NCBI RefSeq assembly: GCF_000988165.1
Contig: NW_020169409.1
Span: 1 to 10,544, forward strand
Direction of reading: 5' to 3'
From: Vairimorpha ceranae
Taxonomy: Eukaryota > Microsporidia > Nosematidae
DNA length: 10,544 bases
Made by a program: the position numbers and the translations under genes. The notes beneath the pieces were generated by a model. The model was not told the DNA's origin. It searched no databases and was given only the letters and a program-made list of their open reading frames with translations. This document shows positions 7,505 to 10,544 of this stretch, one piece after another (the first letter of the stretch is position 1; every line of letters begins with the position of its first letter).

Positions 7505-8509
7505 GATTTTACTCCATTCAAAAAACTTTTTATACCCGGTGAGCATAAAAATGCCACTGATCCATGCCAGCCATACGCTGTTACAAATACACCAGACTAC
7601 ATGATACTGGAAAAAAATATTTGCGAACATTCCAACCTATTTATTAGGTGTATTAAACAATACCGGGGGGTGTGTGCAAAAGCCACACGTAGAGTTATCG
7701 TCGCTTTACAGCAGCGGAATGATGAATTAGCTAACGAAGTAATAAAGAGGTTTGATTCGAATTTTACTACGGAAATGGATGCGTGTAAAGTGGGAACCCG
7801 CAAAATCATTACTACTAGTGAAAATCCAATTTTCCAGAGGACTTGAAGGATTCTTGGACAATTGGGAAAGGCCATACGGGAATAAATATAGAAAAACTTA
7901 AAACTGGGAATTATAAAAAAGAGCTCTAGTCCGTAGTGTAGCAGAATTGTCCCAGCCACGAAAGCAAATGGTACGTTGAGAATTTGTATTAACTATAGAC
8001 CATTAAACCAAATAATGGTGAAAGATAAGTATCCACCGCCCCAAATTGCTGAAATTATTGATCCACTCGCGGGGGCGACACTTTATACGACTTTAGATGC
8101 CACCTCGGGCTACTGGCAAATTAAATGAACAAAAATCACAGAGAGAAGACCGCTTTTCCATTTAACTGTGGTTTATACGAATTTAACAGAATGTCATTTG
8201 GTCTTACAAACCGCCTGCAACAGTCCAACGAGTAATGGGCGAGATTTTATCTGAAGAAAGGGGTAAATTCGTAATTCCATGTTTGGATTACCCGATAATG
8301 TTTTCTAGGTCGATAGAGAAACATAAAAACCACGTAGAATTATAAAGTGGAAGCTACAGGCGGCCGGAATCTCTCCAAATAAGGCAAAATACAATTTTTT
8401 TGTGAGGAATTAAAATATTAGGTACTGTTTTTGCAAAAGGCATCGTAAAACCAGATCCAATTAAAATAGATACTATTAAAAACTATCCGGAACCGAAGAC
8501 CTTAAAAAG
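7505..8509 (+). pseudogene. Ty3/gypsy element C: protease-RT linker and reverse transcriptase, YxDD changed to CLDY
   Basis: Frame 2 is open from about 7469. A linker leads into FDSNFTTEMDACKVGTRKI and then the RT fingers (GIIKKSSSP-stop-CSRIVPATKANGTLR, CINYRPLNQIMVKDKYPPPQI), with stops at 7844, 7883, 7889 and 7934 (the last at a Trp position). LYTTLDATSGYWQIK keeps the first catalytic Asp. A shift at 8125 gives HREKTAFPFNCGLYEFNRMSF (frame 1). Frame 3 from 8211 gives PPATVQRVMG and IPCLDYPIMFSRS, where the catalytic turn 'YLDD' reads CLDY (codons 8280-8291), so the second Asp is lost. Later shifts fall in the seven-T run at 8395-8401 and near 8420. The connection GIVKPDPIKIDTIKNYPEP runs to about 8509. 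It is strongly decayed, and in a different lineage from element B. Confidence 0.87.
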
Positions 8510-9103
8510 GTAAGGGCATTTTTTGGTGTTACAAATTATTGTCGTGAGTAAACAGCCGGGTATACTAAAATAATGAAGCCAATATTTGATCTGCTAAAAA
8601 GTGAACAGAAAACTATTCAGATGTGAAGAGAAGTTTTAGAGAAATTTAAGCCCCAATCCCAAAATATTCAGAAAACTCGGCCGAATTTTGAAATAATTTA
8701 TATTAACGACAGATGCTTCCGATACTGAGATAGAAGCAATTCTAGCGTAAAAAGATAGTAGCGGAAAAGAACAAATGACAGCGGCATTCAGCAAAAACTT
8801 TGACCGGGCACAACAAAATTACTCAATAACAGATAAGGAATTGCTGGGAAAGTTAAAAGTATTGAGCATTTTAGACATTATTTCTTAGAAAAAGAATTTT
8901 TCTTGAAAACAAATAAAAATGCACTGGCTTATCTGTAGAAAGCTAAAAATCAAAATTCTAGAGTCCTTAGATACGCATCGAAGATGCAGGAATATACCTT
9001 CAGAGTGGAGAATATCAAAGGAAAAACTAATGTCGCAGACGGGATAAGCAGAATAAAAACAGTGGCTGCCATTAAAGAAAAAGGTAAGAATAATTTCCGA
9101 TGA
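8510..9103 (+). pseudogene. Ty3/gypsy element C: RT thumb/connection and RNase H, broken
   Basis: Frame 2 reads VRAFFGVTNYCRE-stop-TAGYTKIMKPIFDLL, the 'FxGxxNYYRxFIxxY' connection stretch, with a TGA at 8624-8626 near the position where the family has 'FxW'. RNase H follows in frame 3: TTDASDTEIEAILA (first Asp, 8712-8714) and NYSITDKELLGKL (Glu 8838-8840). The path shifts to frame 2 at 8876 and reads FFLKTNKNALAYL, where the next catalytic Asp is Asn (AAT, 8912-8914), a single G to A change. A TAG at 8936-8938 replaces the family Trp. The tail EYTFRVENIKGKTNVADGISR is well conserved. The frame ends at TGA 9101-9103, just after the path moves to the integrase frame. Confidence 0.86.
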
Positions 9104-9107
9104 AGGC

Positions 9108-10089
9108 ATGAGATCAGAGTTGATTAAAAAAAATCATGATGCTTCAGGCCATAGTTCGAAGTCGTATCTCAAATTCTTTTTCATTGCTAGTTATGAATGG
9201 CTAAATATGAACAATGACATAAAAAATTATGTAATAACTTGTATGGCGTGTGCTAAATCAAGAGGACCTTGGATAAATACGAAACATATAACTACAAAGT
9301 CCAATAATGGGATTCGGGAAGTAGATTTGATAGGAAGGATCACGACGAAGAATAAAAGTAAGTGCCTACTTGTGGGAATAGATCGTTTCACAAAACGGAT
9401 CGAAACACGTGTTATCCCAGATAAGAGGGTGGGGACGATTTTAAAGCGTATCAGTGATCTAATACTAGACAAACATGGAACTCCTGTAAAAGTAATATCA
9501 GTTCGCGGGCGAGAATTTAGGAACAGAAAAGCAGAATTGTTGGCAGAAGAAAAAGGGATACAATGGGTTTCGCTTCGCCTGCGCGCCACCAAACAATTGG
9601 CTGCATAGAAAGAGCGAGCCAGACCTTATGGCATAAGATTAAGAAAATGACAAATTTTGGGAAACTGTGTTGGAAAATAACTGTTACGAGTGCTACAAAT
9701 GCCGTGGATATGTCATTTAGTAGAGCGATCAAAACATCTCATTTTATTCTCAAAAACGGGTATCTTCCCGATGTTTTGAAAAGCGATATCAATAGCCCCG
9801 AGGGGGTTGGAGTCAATGAGAGAAGCTTAAAGAAGCTGGTGAAGCTATTTAAAAGCAAATACACGAGTCTTGTAGAAGCAGGCATGTTTCGGCGCCAAAT
9901 GATTATTATATTGGTGATAAGATGTTAGTCTACAAAAATAGTCTTTCAAATAAACTTAATTCGATGTGGAACGATGGTTTTGTAATTGAAGAGGGATTGC
10001 CACCGTATGCATATATAATCAAATTTAGAACGTCAAGATTACAAGTTAACACGAGTCATTTAAAATTGGATAAGTCTATCTTTAGTTAG
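9108..10089 (+). pseudogene. Ty3/gypsy element C: integrase, second catalytic Asp changed to Val
   Basis: Frame 3 is open from before 9108 (ISDEG precedes the ATG, so the ATG is internal to the polyprotein). The zinc finger is H-x4-H (codons 9135 and 9150) and C-x2-C (9240 and 9249). The core has the first Asp in VGIDRFTKR (9381-9383). VISVRGREF has Val (GTT, 9501-9503) in place of the second Asp of 'SDRG'. After a shift near 9567 to frame 2, TIGCIERASQTL supplies the Glu (9608-9610). A second shift near 9890 to frame 1 gives the C-terminal domain (DYYIGDKMLVYKN, WNDGFVIEEGLP, LQVNTSHLKLD), ending at TAG 10087-10089. With D, V, E it cannot be active. The 9108-9600 portion is the longest uninterrupted pol segment in the window. 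A purine-rich tract overlaps its stop. Confidence 0.9.
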
Positions 10090-10096
10090 GGGGTTG
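10086..10096 (+). other. Putative polypurine tract of gypsy element C
   Basis: TTAGGGGGT overlaps the integrase stop and directly precedes TGTGTTATGC. Position and purine content fit the 3' LTR primer site, as at 1206-1215 for element A. Confidence 0.45.
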
Positions 10097-10192
10097 TGTT
10101 ATGCATGCACGTCAGTATCAGGCCATCTGATGTGAAAAAGTTAATACCAATAATATAAGCAATCACGTGCACCTTAACTCCGATCGGGGTTG

Positions 10193-10217
10193 ACAATGAA
10201 ACATCGTGTTTCATTGT
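10193..10217. repeat. Perfect 11-bp inverted repeat in the putative LTR
   Basis: ACAATGAAACA and TGTTTCATTGT flank a 3-base loop (TCG). It ends 4 bases before the TATA-like box, a position where a U3 protein-binding site would act. Confidence 0.8.
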
Positions 10218-10221
10218 AAAA

Positions 10222-10229
10222 TATAAATA
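10222..10229 (+). promoter_or_regulatory. TATA-like box in the putative LTR
   Basis: TATAAATA occurs within the U3-like part, 44 bases before AATAAA. In an AT-rich genome such strings arise easily, so the support is mostly positional. Confidence 0.35.
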
Positions 10230-10265
10230 CAAAGTTTTTATCAGAGGATGCGAGACGAAGAGATA

Positions 10266-10271
10266 AATAAA
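10266..10271 (+). promoter_or_regulatory. AATAAA polyadenylation-like signal in the putative LTR
   Basis: It sits downstream of the TATA-like box and 11 bases before the possible CTGACA terminus, as in a short R region. Chance occurrence is plausible. Confidence 0.3.
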
Positions 10272-10287
10272 CTGTTTACGTCTGACA

Positions 10288-10544
10288 AATATATATGTAA
10301 AAAATAGATATACTGCTTCTGTATCAATGTAATAAAGATATGCAATAAAAATTTTGATTAAAGAAAAAATAAGCGTATTATAAGTTGAAAAAAAATCAAC
10401 TATGTAAAGCAAAATAAGAGATATTTTGAATTTTAAATTTACGTTTTCAACGGAATAGCGCAAGCTAGTAAAAAACAAAAAACAAAGATAAAATTAAACA
10501 AATTTATATTTATTTTTTATACCCTTACGGCGGAACTTTTAACC
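10288..10544. other. AT-rich flank without a recognisable gene
   Basis: No domain, RNA gene or repeat with a partner in the window was found. A small GTTGA / TCAAC inverted repeat around an A-run lies near 10384-10400. The long minus-strand open frame here starts at TTG, is antisense to the putative LTR and has no family signal. Confidence 0.5.

Larger units (their letters stand above)
10097..10287 (+). repeat. Putative 3' LTR of gypsy element C
   Basis: The stretch starts TGTTATGCATG right after the purine tract and could end at CTGACA (10282-10287), giving about 190 bp with TG...CA termini. Inside lie a TATAAATA box (10222-10229) and an AATAAA signal (10266-10271) in the order expected for U3-R-U5, plus a perfect 11-bp inverted repeat upstream. 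No second LTR copy is in the window, so both ends, particularly the right one, are provisional. Confidence 0.5.

Noticed and set aside
1230..7510. Shared TTAAAATTTTAA-type strings near 1262 and 7470 as a repeat pair
   Set aside because: Short AT-only palindromes that do not extend into unique sequence.
7597..7959. 120-residue minus-strand ORF
   Set aside because: It is antisense to the clearly recognisable RT fingers region of element C and shows no domain.
2512..8626. TGA read as tryptophan (alternative genetic code)
   Set aside because: TAG occurs at Trp positions just as well (7934, 8936), TGG is used for Trp throughout, and TGA also appears at a likely Arg site (2211). Mutation explains the pattern better.
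9227..9592. 121-residue minus-strand ORF
   Set aside because: It is antisense to the integrase core of element C, a shadow of a well-supported frame.
10086..10478. 130-residue hydrophobic minus-strand ORF
   Set aside because: It starts at TTG, lies antisense to the putative LTR, and its Ile/Phe/Tyr/Leu-rich composition is what AT-rich DNA gives by chance.
1..10544. tRNA, rRNA, CRISPR array or host housekeeping gene
   Set aside because: Nothing matching conserved RNA motifs, spaced direct repeats or known host proteins was seen on either strand by eye; a tRNA or Rfam scan would settle it.

Overview
The window reads as a transposable-element graveyard from an AT-rich, intron-poor eukaryotic genome. 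Decayed Ty3/gypsy polyproteins beside IS1595/ISXO2-like (Merlin-type) DNA transposases are a combination I associate with microsporidian genomes such as Nosema-like or Hamiltosporidium-like lineages. That taxonomic call is an inference at roughly 50-60% confidence; no rRNA, tRNA or housekeeping gene is present to anchor it. No intact host gene was found.

Layout. (A) 2-1199, + strand: the 3' part of a Ty3/gypsy pol (RNase H tail, then integrase), followed by a purine-rich tract and the likely start of a 3' LTR at 1216. (Foldback) 1402-1485: a long GC-rich imperfect inverted repeat. (Merlin-2) 2130-2652, +: a broken ISXO2-like transposase. (Gag-PR) 2737-3924, +: broken gag with a decayed zinc knuckle, then an aspartic protease. 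(B) 4049-6360, minus: a second gypsy pol (reverse transcriptase, RNase H, integrase), truncated at its 5' side. (Merlin-1) 6367-7399: a complete-looking ISXO2/Merlin element with terminal inverted repeats of about 70 bp and a frameshifted transposase. (C) 7505-10089, +: a third gypsy pol (RT, RNase H, integrase), then a purine-rich tract and an LTR-like segment at 10097-10287.

All coding regions are pseudogenes. Each is split over several frames, often at homopolymer runs, and catalytic residues are frequently lost: YxDD became YLDG in B and CLDY in C, RNase H lost a Glu in B and an Asp in C, and integrase lost its Glu to a stop codon in B and its second Asp in C. The integrase of A keeps its D,D,E residues and looks least decayed. 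The integrases of A, B and C differ enough to represent three gypsy lineages. The + strand Gag-PR block and the + strand RT-RNase H-IN block may be two halves of one element separated by B and Merlin-1. This is a hypothesis.

I see no convincing undescribed biological system. The more interesting signals are the Merlin-1 inverted repeats, the second divergent ISXO2 transposase, the foldback at 1402-1485, the split-element arrangement, and the decay pattern that repeatedly hits Trp codons.
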